NCBI GenBank assembly: GCA_016790575.1
Contig: JAEUOU010000028.1
Coordinates: forward strand, 124,001 to 188,000
Length of the DNA: 64,000 bases
Source of the DNA: Burkholderiaceae bacterium
GTDB taxonomy: Bacteria; Pseudomonadota; Gammaproteobacteria; Burkholderiales; Burkholderiaceae_C
Reading direction: 5' to 3'
A model generated the notes under the pieces. That model was given only the letters and a program-made list of their open reading frames with translations, was not told the DNA's origin and ran no database searches. The position numbers and the translations under genes were made by a program. Below, piece after piece: positions 55,265-62,937 of the stretch (its first letter is position 1; every line of letters starts with the position of its first letter).

Positions 55265-56401
55265 ATGGAGTCCCTGCTGATCGGGTTGATGTCGGGTACT
55301 TCGCTGGACGGGGTTGACGCCGTCCTGGCACGCGTCTCTGACCATGATGCGCGCGTTCTTGCCCACGCCAGCGCGCCCTTTCCGGCTGCGCTGCGCACGG
55401 AACTTCTGGCCCTCAATGCGTCGGGGACGGATGAGTTGCACCGGGCGTCGCTGGCCGGCAACCAGTTGGCCCGGATCTATGCCGAACTGGTCTGGGAACT
55501 GTTGTCACGCTGCAGATTGCGGCCCGCAGAAATTGCGGCCATCGGTGCGCACGGGCAGACAGTTCGACACCGGCCGCTGGAGTTTGACGCATCCCCGGAC
55601 GGCCGCTGGCCCGCCGTCGGATACACCATTCAATTGAACAATCCGTCCTTGCTGGCCGAATTGACCGGAATCGACGTGGTCGCCGATTTCCGTAGCCGAG
55701 ACCTTGCCGCAGGGGGGCAAGGCGCGCCACTGGTTCCGCTGTTCCATCGGCATTGGTTCGGCAAGGCGGGAGCCGACGTCGCGGTCCTCAACATCGGTGG
55801 GATTGCCAATCTCAGCGTCCTGTCCGCCAATGGCGAAGTCTTGGGATTCGACTGCGGGCCGGGCAACGTTTTGCTGGACGGCTGGACCTCCCGTCATCTG
55901 GGCCAGGCCTATGACCAGGATGGGGCGTGGGGCGCCGGAGGCACTCCTGATCCCGCCCTGCTGGAAACATTGCTCGCGGAGCCATTCTTTCGCCGCGAGC
56001 CCCCCAAGAGCACCGGCCGCGACCTTTTCAATCTGCCGTGGCTTGACCGACGCTCGGCAGACTTCACCCACCTGAAGCCGGTGGACGTGCAGGCAACCCT
56101 CGTGCGCCTGACGGCTGAAAGTTGCGCCCATGCGGTCAAGGCGTGGGCGCCGGAATGCACCCGTTTGATCGTCTGCGGTGGAGGAGCCCTGAATACCGAC
56201 CTGATGACCCGGCTGAGAGCGTCACTGCCAAGTGCGGTTGAGCTGCAAGGATCGCAGGAGTGGGGCCTGCCCCCTCTTCAGGTTGAAGCCACGGCTTTTG
56301 CGTGGCTTGCTTGGCGCACCTTGCGACGGGAGACGGGTTCGATTGCTGCGGTCACCGGCGCGCGTGGAGCCCGCGTGCTGGGGGCGATCTACCCGCGGTA
56401 G
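55265..56401 (+). CDS. anmK: Anhydro-N-acetylmuramic acid kinase
   Basis: Phosphorylates and opens 1,6-anhydro-MurNAc, recovering wall sugar in the cytoplasm. The 378 residues contain LIGLMSGTSLDGVDAVL at the start, IGAHGQTVRHRP, NPSLLAELTGIDVVADFRSRD, LNIGGIANLSVL and GFDCGPGNVLLD. It follows the M23 peptidase gene after 60 bp. Confidence 0.95.
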   Translation: MESLLIGLMSGTSLDGVDAVLARVSDHDARVLAHASAPFPAALRTELLALNASGTDELHRASLAGNQLARIYAELVWELLSRCRLRPAEIAAIGAHGQTVRHRPLEFDASPDGRWPAVGYTIQLNNPSLLAELTGIDVVADFRSRDLAAGGQGAPLVPLFHRHWFGKAGADVAVLNIGGIANLSVLSANGEVLGFDCGPGNVLLDGWTSRHLGQAYDQDGAWGAGGTPDPALLETLLAEPFFRREPPKSTGRDLFNLPWLDRRSADFTHLKPVDVQATLVRLTAESCAHAVKAWAPECTRLIVCGGGALNTDLMTRLRASLPSAVELQGSQEWGLPPLQVEATAFAWLAWRTLRRETGSIAAVTGARGARVLGAIYPR

Positions 56402-56413
56402 GTTTCCAAGCGT

Positions 56414-56431
56414 GCGGGCGAAAGCGCCCGC
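56414..56431. terminator. Hairpin between convergent anmK and erpA
   Basis: GCGGGCG-AAAG-CGCCCGC forms a perfect 7-bp stem, inside a looser pairing of GTTTCC with GGGAAAC. T runs are short, so termination may be rho-independent in part only. Confidence 0.5.
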
Positions 56432-56452
56432 ATTTCAGGCCCTGGGAAACGT

Positions 56453-56818
56453 TCAGACCGAGAACGAAGAGCCACAGCCACAGGTGGTCGACGCATTCGG
56501 ATTGCGAATGACAAACTGGGCGCCCTGAAGGTCTTCTTTGTAGTCGATTTCGGCGCCCACAAGGTACTGGTAGCTCATCGCGTCAATCAACAGGGACACG
56601 CCATTCTTGGTCATGGTGGTGTCATCTTCGTTGGCGATTTCGTCAAAAGTGAAACCATACTGGAAGCCCGAACAGCCGCCCCCTTGCACAAAAACGCGCA
56701 ATTTCAGGTCGGGGTTGCCCTCCTCGGCGATCAGGTCCGCCACTTTCGCAGCAGCGCTGTCGGTAAAAACGATCGGGGTGGGCGCTTCCGTCTGGATCGG
56801 TTCCGCAATGGCGTTCAT
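56453..56818 (-). CDS. erpA: Iron-sulfur cluster insertion protein ErpA
   Basis: A-type carrier that delivers Fe-S clusters to apoproteins. The 121 residues carry the three conserved cysteines, one in [14 protein letters not shown] and two in [12 protein letters not shown] at the C-terminus. The length and N-terminus fit betaproteobacterial ErpA. It lies after the bactofilin gene on the same strand. Confidence 0.94.
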   Translation of the reverse strand: MNAIAEPIQTEAPTPIVFTDSAAAKVADLIAEEGNPDLKLRVFVQGGGCSGFQYGFTFDEIANEDDTTMTKNGVSLLIDAMSYQYLVGAEIDYKEDLQGAQFVIRNPNASTTCGCGSSFSV

Positions 56819-56875
56819 GGCAACTCCGTTTCAATAACTGACCGTATGCTACGGCAATTGCAAACCTGCAACCGG

Positions 56876-57283
56876 TCAGGGGTTGTTTGCAGCGAGCTTC
56901 AGCGCGGGTTTGTCGCCCTCGTCCACCCCGCCACCCATCAAAGGCCGCAACTGGCCGGAGATGGTGGCTCCCTGGTGCATCTCCAGCGCTTTGTACGCGA
57001 CATCTCCGGTAATTCGCGCTTTCGGCTGCAGTTCCAGCAGTTCATTGGCAAGCACCGGCCCGATGACCTGCCCGTTGACGATGACATGGTCCGCCTCAAC
57101 CGAACCGGTCACCGATGCTGTTTCTGAAATCACCAAAATACTGGCCGCTGACTTGCCGGCCTTCACATCGCCCACCAGTTCGCCATCAATGCGAAGGCCT
57201 TCAGAGAAAGTAATGCCACCTTCAATCAAGGTGCCTTGTGCAATGAGACTCTTGATCGGCGGCAGCTTCTTCTGAAAAAACAT
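56876..57283 (-). CDS. Bactofilin
   Basis: A 135-residue cytoskeletal protein that polymerises into filaments. The short basic N-terminus (MFFQKKLPPIKSLIAQGT) is followed by the bactofilin beta-helix with its hydrophobic repeats (GLRIDGELVGDVKAGKSA, ASVTGSVEADHVIVNGQVIG, ARITGDVAYKALEMHQGA). The ATG at 57283 follows AAGGA by 8 bp. Next to the DUF6776 gene and near the M23 peptidase, a context linked to wall shaping in other bacteria. Confidence 0.92.
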   Translation of the reverse strand: MFFQKKLPPIKSLIAQGTLIEGGITFSEGLRIDGELVGDVKAGKSAASILVISETASVTGSVEADHVIVNGQVIGPVLANELLELQPKARITGDVAYKALEMHQGATISGQLRPLMGGGVDEGDKPALKLAANNP

Positions 57284-57301
57284 GGCGAATTCCTTCAATG
57301 C

Positions 57302-58021
57302 CTAGATTTTGACTGTTTGGGAGGCCCGCGTCACCTGACCTTCGATAACCCGGACAGTCAATGTGGCCGGGATGACGCGAGCAGGCAGTTCCACCAGTCC
57401 GGTGGCCCGCCGATGTTGGGAAAACTGGAGACTGGTGGAGGCCAGAGGCGGTACGGATGTCCAGGTTTTTCCATCCAAGGTGCCGGACACGACCACGTCG
57501 ATCCGCCCATCGAACGCCGCAACCTGGCGTGAGAGCTGCTGTACCAGCACTTGCCAGCGCAAGCCTGTGGTCGGGCCGGAAGTCGACAGCCGCTCGACCT
57601 GCAGACCCCGAATGGCGATGCCGTCGGTTCCCGCGACGGGAGCGAGCTTCTCGAAGAAACCCAGGTCATCACGCAACTGAGCGTTTTCGGCTTCCAGATG
57701 GCGAAGCTGCGCGACCAGCCGTTCCTGCGCCACCTTTTCTGCCGTCAGAAGGCTGCCGGAGGTATTTGCCACGGTCTGGGCCTTGTCGCGCTCTTCACGC
57801 AGGCTCACCACCTCCTGTCGCAACTGGGCCAGTTCCTGCTTGGCGCCGCGGTCGAGACCGGCGATTTCCTTTCCGAATTCGAACGCCCACAGTCCAATGG
57901 CTGCACAGAACCCCATGACCACCGCCGCAAGCCCCCATCGGATCGGCCACGGCATTGCACTGCGGATTGCCATCCGCGAGGCACTGATGGTCAGGCGGCG
58001 ACGAAGAAGACGAAAACGCAT
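57302..58021 (-). CDS. DUF6776 membrane protein with coiled coil
   Basis: A 239-residue protein. A basic N-terminus and one membrane segment (about residues 27-45) are followed by a coiled coil (about residues 58-125: AQLRQEVVSLREERDKAQ, HLEAENAQLRDDLGFFEK) and a C-terminal beta-rich domain (WQVLVQQLSRQVAAFDGRID). Family function unknown. It lies 18 bp upstream of the bactofilin gene and may anchor it. Confidence 0.82.
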   Translation of the reverse strand: MRFRLLRRRLTISASRMAIRSAMPWPIRWGLAAVVMGFCAAIGLWAFEFGKEIAGLDRGAKQELAQLRQEVVSLREERDKAQTVANTSGSLLTAEKVAQERLVAQLRHLEAENAQLRDDLGFFEKLAPVAGTDGIAIRGLQVERLSTSGPTTGLRWQVLVQQLSRQVAAFDGRIDVVVSGTLDGKTWTSVPPLASTSLQFSQHRRATGLVELPARVIPATLTVRVIEGQVTRASQTVKI

Positions 58022-58061
58022 GGGACCGGGAGCATACGACAGAACATCGCGCACGGAAAAG

Positions 58062-58095
58062 AAAAAACCGCCGCGGGACAGGATCCAGCGACGGC
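58062..58095 (-). terminator. Rho-independent terminator after rpsI
   Basis: On the minus strand, CCGTCGC pairs with GCGGCGG (one mismatch-type G-T pair) across a 14-base loop, followed by six Ts. It lies 30 bp beyond the rpsI stop and ends the rplM-rpsI transcript. Confidence 0.7.
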
Positions 58096-58124
58096 CTTTG
58101 GGGCTGACTTGCAGCGAGAAACGA

Positions 58125-58517
58125 TCAGCGCTTGCTGAACTGCTTGCGCCGGCGTGCGGAGTGCAGACCGACCTTCTTGCGTTCCACTTCCCGGGCATCC
58201 CGGGTCACGAATCCAGCCTGACTCAGGACGGGCTTGAGCGCCGCATCATAGTCAATCAGGGCACGGGTGATGCCATGGCGGGTCGCGCCGGCCTGACCGG
58301 ATTCACCACCACCATGCACGTTGACCTGGATATCGAACACTTCAAGGTTGCCGGTCAGCGCCAGGGGCTGCTTGGCGATCATGATGGAGGTCTCGCGGCC
58401 GAAATAGGCCTGGATATCCTTGCCGTTGACCGTGATCTTGCCGGTGCCTTTTTTCAGGAAAACACGGGCGACGCTGGACTTGCGACGGCCGGTTCCATTG
58501 TTCCATTCACCAATCAT
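58125..58517 (-). CDS. rpsI: 30S ribosomal protein S9
   Basis: Small-subunit protein of 130 residues whose basic C-terminal tail reaches the P-site tRNA. Typical stretches are [40 protein letters not shown] and the tail [15 protein letters not shown]. Second gene of the rplM-rpsI operon, 11 bp after rplM. Confidence 0.98.
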   Translation of the reverse strand: MIGEWNNGTGRRKSSVARVFLKKGTGKITVNGKDIQAYFGRETSIMIAKQPLALTGNLEVFDIQVNVHGGGESGQAGATRHGITRALIDYDAALKPVLSQAGFVTRDAREVERKKVGLHSARRRKQFSKR

Positions 58518-58528
58518 CTCAAGGCTCC

Positions 58529-58960
58529 TTAGATTTCCAACACTTTGGGTTGCTGGGCGCTGTGCGGATGCTCGGCGCCACCGTACACCTTGAGCTTCTT
58601 GATCATGGCGTAACCCAGGGGACCCTTGGGCAGCATGCCCTTGACGGCCTTTTCCAGGGCACGGCCAGGATGCTTGGCCTGCATGTCACGGAAGTTCGTG
58701 GCGGTAATACCGCCCGGATATCCGGAATGGCGGTAGTAAACCTTGTCCAGGGATTTGGCCCCTGTGACGCGCAGCTGGGCTGCATTGATGATGACGATGA
58801 AGTCACCGGTATCGACGTGAGGCGTGTAAATGGCCTTGTGTTTGCCGCGCAAACGGAGAGCAACTTCGCTGGCTACTCGTCCGAGGACCTTGTCGGTCGC
58901 GTCAATCACAAACCACTCGTGCTTCACGTCAGCGGGTTTCGCGCTGAACGTTTTGGTCAT
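58529..58960 (-). CDS. rplM: 50S ribosomal protein L13
   Basis: Early-assembling large-subunit protein of 143 residues. Conserved parts are [48 protein letters not shown] and [19 protein letters not shown]. The ATG at 58960 gives the usual start MTKTFSAK. It is preceded by a leader of about 130 nt that can form hairpins. Confidence 0.98.
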   Translation of the reverse strand: MTKTFSAKPADVKHEWFVIDATDKVLGRVASEVALRLRGKHKAIYTPHVDTGDFIVIINAAQLRVTGAKSLDKVYYRHSGYPGGITATNFRDMQAKHPGRALEKAVKGMLPKGPLGYAMIKKLKVYGGAEHPHSAQQPKVLEI

Positions 58961-59101
58961 GAGTTTTCTCGCAGAGAACGGTTTGGCGGGCTCTTTTCCA
59001 CGGTCGGTGTTCCTCTGCAGGGAACCTCTTAGGTGGTGTTGTACTTCCTCAGGAAGCCTTCGCCGCGGAGCCACGGATGCGCTGCGAAGCCCGCCATTAT
59101 A
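58961..59101 (-). promoter_or_regulatory. Promoter and leader of rplM-rpsI
   Basis: On the minus strand a perfect TATAAT lies at 59101-59096. The leader downstream contains two hairpins, CTTCC-TGA-GGAAG (about 59044-59056) and GTTCCCTGCAGAGGAAC (59008-59024), which might take part in ribosomal-protein autoregulation. No good -35 box is visible. Confidence 0.55.
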
Positions 59102-59165
59102 CGAAAAATCAAGGACTTGCGCGAGTTACCCACACAGCCGACCGCCCGGCAGGTACCATCAGGCC

Positions 59166-60116
59166 ATGTTCAGTTACCGACACGCCTTTCACGCCGGCAA
59201 CCACGCCGACGTGCTCAAACACACCACGCTGATTGCGACGCTGCGCCACCTGATGCTCAAGGACGGCGCACTTGTGATGATCGACACCCACGCGGGCGCC
59301 GGCCTGTACCGCCTTGACGGCGACTATGCGGAGACCAGCGGGGAGGCGAACGAGGGGGTGGTTCGCCTGCTGGCGGCGTTTTCGAAACAGAAAGTGGCAA
59401 AACCCATCACAGAAAGGTCCTCTGACGCTACAAATGATGTAGCACCCGCATTGCAGGACTATCTCGACCTGATCAAAGCCTTCAACGCCGACGGTGGCGC
59501 CCGAATCTACCCGGGTTCTCCCTTTGTGATGCACCACCTGCTGCGGTCGGATGCGCGCGATCGGCTGAAATTGTTCGAACTGCATCCGACCGACGCCAAA
59601 ACTCTGGATGCCAACACGGCCCAACTGGAGGCCGGGCGTCAGATCACCGTGACTCGCCAGGATGGCTTTGAGGGCCTCAAAGCCCTGTTGCCACCGCCAC
59701 CGGCCGCGAACGGCTCGCGCCGCGCGCTGGTGCTCATCGACCCCAGCTACGAACTCAAGAGTGACTACAGCCGCGTCACGGAATGTATTGAAGACAGCCT
59801 GAAACGCTTCCCGACCGGCTCGTACCTGATCTGGTACCCGGTCATACCGCGCCCGGAGGCACATGACCTTCCCCGCCGCCTGAAAAACCTGGCCAAGCGG
59901 GCCGGGCGTCCTTGGCTGCACACCACGCTGGCGATCGGCCAGTCGCCTGACCGGGGTCCGCAGGAACGCCCCGGCCTGACGGCCAGTGGCATGTTCATCA
60001 TCAATCCGCCCCATACGCTCAAGGCAAGCCTGCAGGCTTGCCTGCCCCAGATCCTGGCCGCTCTGGGCCGGGGACGGGGACAAGGCCATACGATCGAAAG
60101 CGGCGGCCCAGGCTGA
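59166..60116 (+). CDS. rlmJ: 23S rRNA (adenine-N6) methyltransferase RlmJ
   Basis: Methylates A2030 of 23S rRNA. The 316 residues match E. coli RlmJ: MFSYRHAFHAGNHADVLKHT, MIDTHAGAGLYRL, RIYPGSPFVMHHLLR, LIDPSYELKSDYSRV (IDPxY active-site motif; serine replaces the usual proline) and GMFIINPPHTL. Residues about 75-93 (KQKVAKPITERSSDATNDV) come from an in-frame, reverse-oriented copy of the dispersed element, where E. coli has about eight residues. Confidence 0.93.
   Translation: MFSYRHAFHAGNHADVLKHTTLIATLRHLMLKDGALVMIDTHAGAGLYRLDGDYAETSGEANEGVVRLLAAFSKQKVAKPITERSSDATNDVAPALQDYLDLIKAFNADGGARIYPGSPFVMHHLLRSDARDRLKLFELHPTDAKTLDANTAQLEAGRQITVTRQDGFEGLKALLPPPPAANGSRRALVLIDPSYELKSDYSRVTECIEDSLKRFPTGSYLIWYPVIPRPEAHDLPRRLKNLAKRAGRPWLHTTLAIGQSPDRGPQERPGLTASGMFIINPPHTLKASLQACLPQILAALGRGRGQGHTIESGGPG
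59388..59442 (-). repeat. Dispersed element, copy N (in frame within rlmJ)
   Basis: On the minus strand: hairpin GCTACA-TCAT-TTGTAGC, then GTCAGAGGACC, TTTCTGTGATGGGTTTTGCC and ACTTTCTG. It is read antisense in the same frame as copy A (SSDA in both proteins). Confidence 0.85.
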
Positions 60117-60155
60117 GTCTCCAGAAACCGGTAAAAACCCTGACAAGATCGACGC

Positions 60156-60183
60156 AATTAACCGACCGAGCGGTCGGTTAATT
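60156..60183. promoter_or_regulatory. Palindromic operator of the paa operon (PaaR-type site)
   Basis: A perfect palindrome with 13-base arms, AATTAACCGACCG and CGGTCGGTTAATT, separated by AG. It matches the known pattern of TetR-type PaaR operators (ACCGACC-N-GGTCGGT) in betaproteobacteria. A TATACT at 60187-60192 fits a -10 box, so the operator would cover the -35 region and repress until phenylacetyl-CoA is present. Confidence 0.8.
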
Positions 60184-60230
60184 GACTATACTGCGGCCCA
60201 ACCCCGGTTCCATCGGGGATGGAGTCGCCC

Positions 60231-61253
60231 ATGTACACCCAATCTTTCTCCGTGCAGGACCAGGCCGAGGGGAAGCCCGCCGGCCTGAAGGCTGTTCCGC
60301 TGTCCGAAGCCGAACAGGTCCTCAACAACCGCTTCGAGGCCACCATCGACGCCGACGGCAAGATCGAGCCACGCGACTGGATGCCAGACGCCTATCGGAA
60401 GACCCTGGTGCGCCAGATCAGCCAGCACGCCCACAGCGAAATCGTGGGCATGCTGCCCGAGGGCAACTGGATCAGCCGTGCACCCAGCCTCAAACGCAAG
60501 GCGATCCTGATCGCCAAGGTGCAGGACGAAGGCGGCCATGGCCTGTACCTGTACTCGGCCGCCGAAACCCTGGGCACCAGCCGCGACCAGATGCTCGCGG
60601 CACTGCACAGCGGCAAGGCCAAGTACAGCTCCATCTTCAATTACCCGACACTGAACTGGGCGGATGTGGGGGTGATCGGCTGGCTGGTGGATGGCGCGGC
60701 CATCATGAACCAGATCCCGCTGTGCCGCTGCAGCTACGGCCCCTATGCCCGCGCCATGATCCGGGTGTGCAAGGAAGAATCCTTCCACCAGCGCCAGGGT
60801 TACGAGGCGCTGCTGGTCATGATGCGCGGCAATGACGAACAGAAGGCCATGGTCCAGGACGCCGTCAACCGCTGGTGGTGGAAATGTCTGGCCATGTTCG
60901 GGCCGCCCGACAGCGACAGCCCGCACAGCGCCCAGGGCATGCGCTGGGGCATCAAGCGCATCTCCAACGACGACCTGCGCCAGAAATTCATCGACGCCAC
61001 CGTGCCGCAGGCCCAGGTGCTCGGCGTCTCCTTGCCCGACCCGGAACTGAAGTGGAACGAGGCACGCGGCCACTGGGACCACGGGCAGATCGACTGGGAC
61101 GAGTTCTGGGCCACCGTCAACGGCAACGGCCCCTGCAACAAGGAACGCCTGGCCACCCGCGTCAAGGCCCACAACGACGGTCAGTGGGTGCGCGACGCCG
61201 CACTGGCCCACGCCCGCAAGCAACAGCAACGCACCTTGAAGGAAGCCGCATGA
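60231..61253 (+). CDS. paaA: Phenylacetyl-CoA epoxidase subunit PaaA (catalytic)
   Basis: The di-iron catalytic subunit of the oxygenase that converts phenylacetyl-CoA to its 1,2-epoxide. The 340 residues carry metal-ligand helices ([53 protein letters not shown]). The ATG at 60231 is 7 bp after GGAG; an upstream ATG at 60219 is less well placed. Stop and paaB start overlap (ATGA). Confidence 0.96.
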   Translation: MYTQSFSVQDQAEGKPAGLKAVPLSEAEQVLNNRFEATIDADGKIEPRDWMPDAYRKTLVRQISQHAHSEIVGMLPEGNWISRAPSLKRKAILIAKVQDEGGHGLYLYSAAETLGTSRDQMLAALHSGKAKYSSIFNYPTLNWADVGVIGWLVDGAAIMNQIPLCRCSYGPYARAMIRVCKEESFHQRQGYEALLVMMRGNDEQKAMVQDAVNRWWWKCLAMFGPPDSDSPHSAQGMRWGIKRISNDDLRQKFIDATVPQAQVLGVSLPDPELKWNEARGHWDHGQIDWDEFWATVNGNGPCNKERLATRVKAHNDGQWVRDAALAHARKQQQRTLKEAA

Positions 61254-61546
61254 GCACCCCCGCACTGAAAGAATGGCCCCTGTGGGAAGTTTTTGTCCGC
61301 AGCAAGCAGGGCCTGGAACACAAGCACTGTGGCAGCCTGCACGCCAGCGATGCCCAGCACGCGCTGCAGATGGCGCGAGACGTCTACACCCGCCGCCAGG
61401 AAGGCGTGAGCATCTGGGTGGTGCGCTCGGTCGACATCACCGCCAGTGAACCCCACGAAAAAGGCGAGTTCTTCGAGCCGGCCGGCGACAAGATCTACCG
61501 CCACCCCACCTTCTACGACATTCCGGAAGAAGTGGGGCACATGTGA
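61250..61546 (+). CDS. paaB: Phenylacetyl-CoA epoxidase subunit PaaB
   Basis: Small 98-residue subunit that bridges the PaaAC heterodimers in the complex. Typical sequence: [40 protein letters not shown] and the C-terminal [18 protein letters not shown]. Overlaps paaA and paaC by a few bases. Confidence 0.96.
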   Translation: MSTPALKEWPLWEVFVRSKQGLEHKHCGSLHASDAQHALQMARDVYTRRQEGVSIWVVRSVDITASEPHEKGEFFEPAGDKIYRHPTFYDIPEEVGHM

Positions 61547-62364
61547 TGAACGCCGTCGAACCGCGCATGGCGGCCAGCGTCCAGGCACCTGTCGACTACC
61601 TGCTGCACCTGGCGGACAACGCGCTGATCCTCGGTCAGCGCAACGCCGAATGGTGCGGGCACGGCCCGATCATCGAAGAAGACCTGTCCATGGCCAACAA
61701 CAGCCTGGACCTGATCGGCCAGGCCCGTCTGCTGTACCAGCACGTTGCCACGCTGCAGGGCAACGGCGCCACCGAAGACACGCTCGCCTACTTTCGGGAC
61801 GTGCCGGACTTCCGCAACTACACCCTGCTGGAACTGCCGCACAGCCCGGCGCTGGCCGGCACCGCCCGGGGTGATCGCGACTACGCCACCACCATCGTGC
61901 GCAATTTCCTCTACAGCGCCTTGATGGTGCTGGTGTGGGAGCGCCTGCAGGGCTCGACCGATCCACAGCTGGCGGCCATCGCGGCCAAGTCGCTCAAGGA
62001 GGTGCGCTACCACCTGCGCCACTCGCGTGACTGGCTGGTGCGTTTCGGCGACGGCACCGACGAGTCGCACGCCCGCGCCCAGGCCGCGCTGGACCACCTG
62101 ATGCCCTACACCACCGAATTCTGGGCCGACAGCGCCGCCGAAACGGTGGCCCAGGCGCAGGGAGCCGGCGTCCATCCCGGCGCCCTGCGCGCCGACTGGG
62201 ACGCCCTGGTCGATGCCGCGCTGCAGGAAGCCACCCTGGTGCGGCCCGCCCCGGCCAAAGGCTACGTGACCGAAGGCAAGCAGGGCATCCACTCCGAGCA
62301 TCTGGGTTTCGTGCTGGCCGAAATGCAAAGCCTCGCCCGCGCACACCCGGGCGCAACCTGGTGA
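61546..62364 (+). CDS. paaC: Phenylacetyl-CoA epoxidase subunit PaaC
   Basis: Structural subunit, 272 residues, related to PaaA and required for the active complex. Typical sequence: VDYLLHLADNALILGQRNAE, MANNSLDLIGQARLLYQHVA, LKEVRYHLRHSRDWLVRFGD and the C-terminal GIHSEHLGFVLAEMQ. The ATG at 61546 overlaps the paaB stop by one base. Confidence 0.95.
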   Translation: MNAVEPRMAASVQAPVDYLLHLADNALILGQRNAEWCGHGPIIEEDLSMANNSLDLIGQARLLYQHVATLQGNGATEDTLAYFRDVPDFRNYTLLELPHSPALAGTARGDRDYATTIVRNFLYSALMVLVWERLQGSTDPQLAAIAAKSLKEVRYHLRHSRDWLVRFGDGTDESHARAQAALDHLMPYTTEFWADSAAETVAQAQGAGVHPGALRADWDALVDAALQEATLVRPAPAKGYVTEGKQGIHSEHLGFVLAEMQSLARAHPGATW

Positions 62365-62374
62365 CCTGGCGGCC

Positions 62375-62905
62375 ATGAACGCCACCGACATCCAGCCGGC
62401 CGGGCACACCGCCATCTGGTCGGCACTGGAGGTGCTGACCGACCCCGAAATTCCCGTGGTCACCCTGCGGGAGCTGGGCATCCTGCGCGACATCCGTCGC
62501 GGGACGGACGGCATGCTGGAAGTGGTCATCACCCCCACCTACAGCGGGTGTCCGGCCATGGGCCAGATCGAAGACGACGTGCGGGCCACGCTGGCCGCGC
62601 AGGGTGTCGAGGCGCGCGTCGTCACCCAGCTCGCCCCCGCCTGGACCACCGACTGGATGACCGACGACGCCCGCGAGAAGCTGCGGGCCTACGGCATCGC
62701 ACCGCCGCGCTGCGGCAGCGCCATGCCGGCGCCGGGCGCCAGCGCCGTGCTGCGTTTTGCCGCGCTGCCCGCTGCAGCCGTGCCCTGCCCGCACTGCGGC
62801 AGTGCCAACACCACCGAAATTTCGCACTTCGGCTCCACCGCCTGCAAGGCGCAGTACCGCTGCCTGGACTGCATGGAACCGTTCGATTACTTCAAACCCT
62901 ATTGA
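62375..62905 (+). CDS. paaD: Phenylacetate degradation Fe-S assembly protein PaaD
   Basis: A 176-residue protein with an N-terminal MIP18/DUF59 domain (LTDPEIPVVTLRELGIL, TYSGCPAM with the conserved cysteine) and a C-terminal zinc ribbon (PCPHCGSANT, CLDCMEPFDYFKP). It is needed for the PaaABC(D)E oxygenase, probably for Fe-S maturation of PaaE. It follows paaC by 10 bp. Confidence 0.94.
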   Translation: MNATDIQPAGHTAIWSALEVLTDPEIPVVTLRELGILRDIRRGTDGMLEVVITPTYSGCPAMGQIEDDVRATLAAQGVEARVVTQLAPAWTTDWMTDDAREKLRAYGIAPPRCGSAMPAPGASAVLRFAALPAAAVPCPHCGSANTTEISHFGSTACKAQYRCLDCMEPFDYFKPY

Positions 62906-62937
62906 CCGAGGAGACGCGCGATCGGCGCGAAAAAAAC

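Noticed and set aside
58961-59095. A known L13 leader riboregulator
   Set aside because: Hairpins exist but I cannot match them to the described gammaproteobacterial L13 leader, so it is only noted as a leader region.
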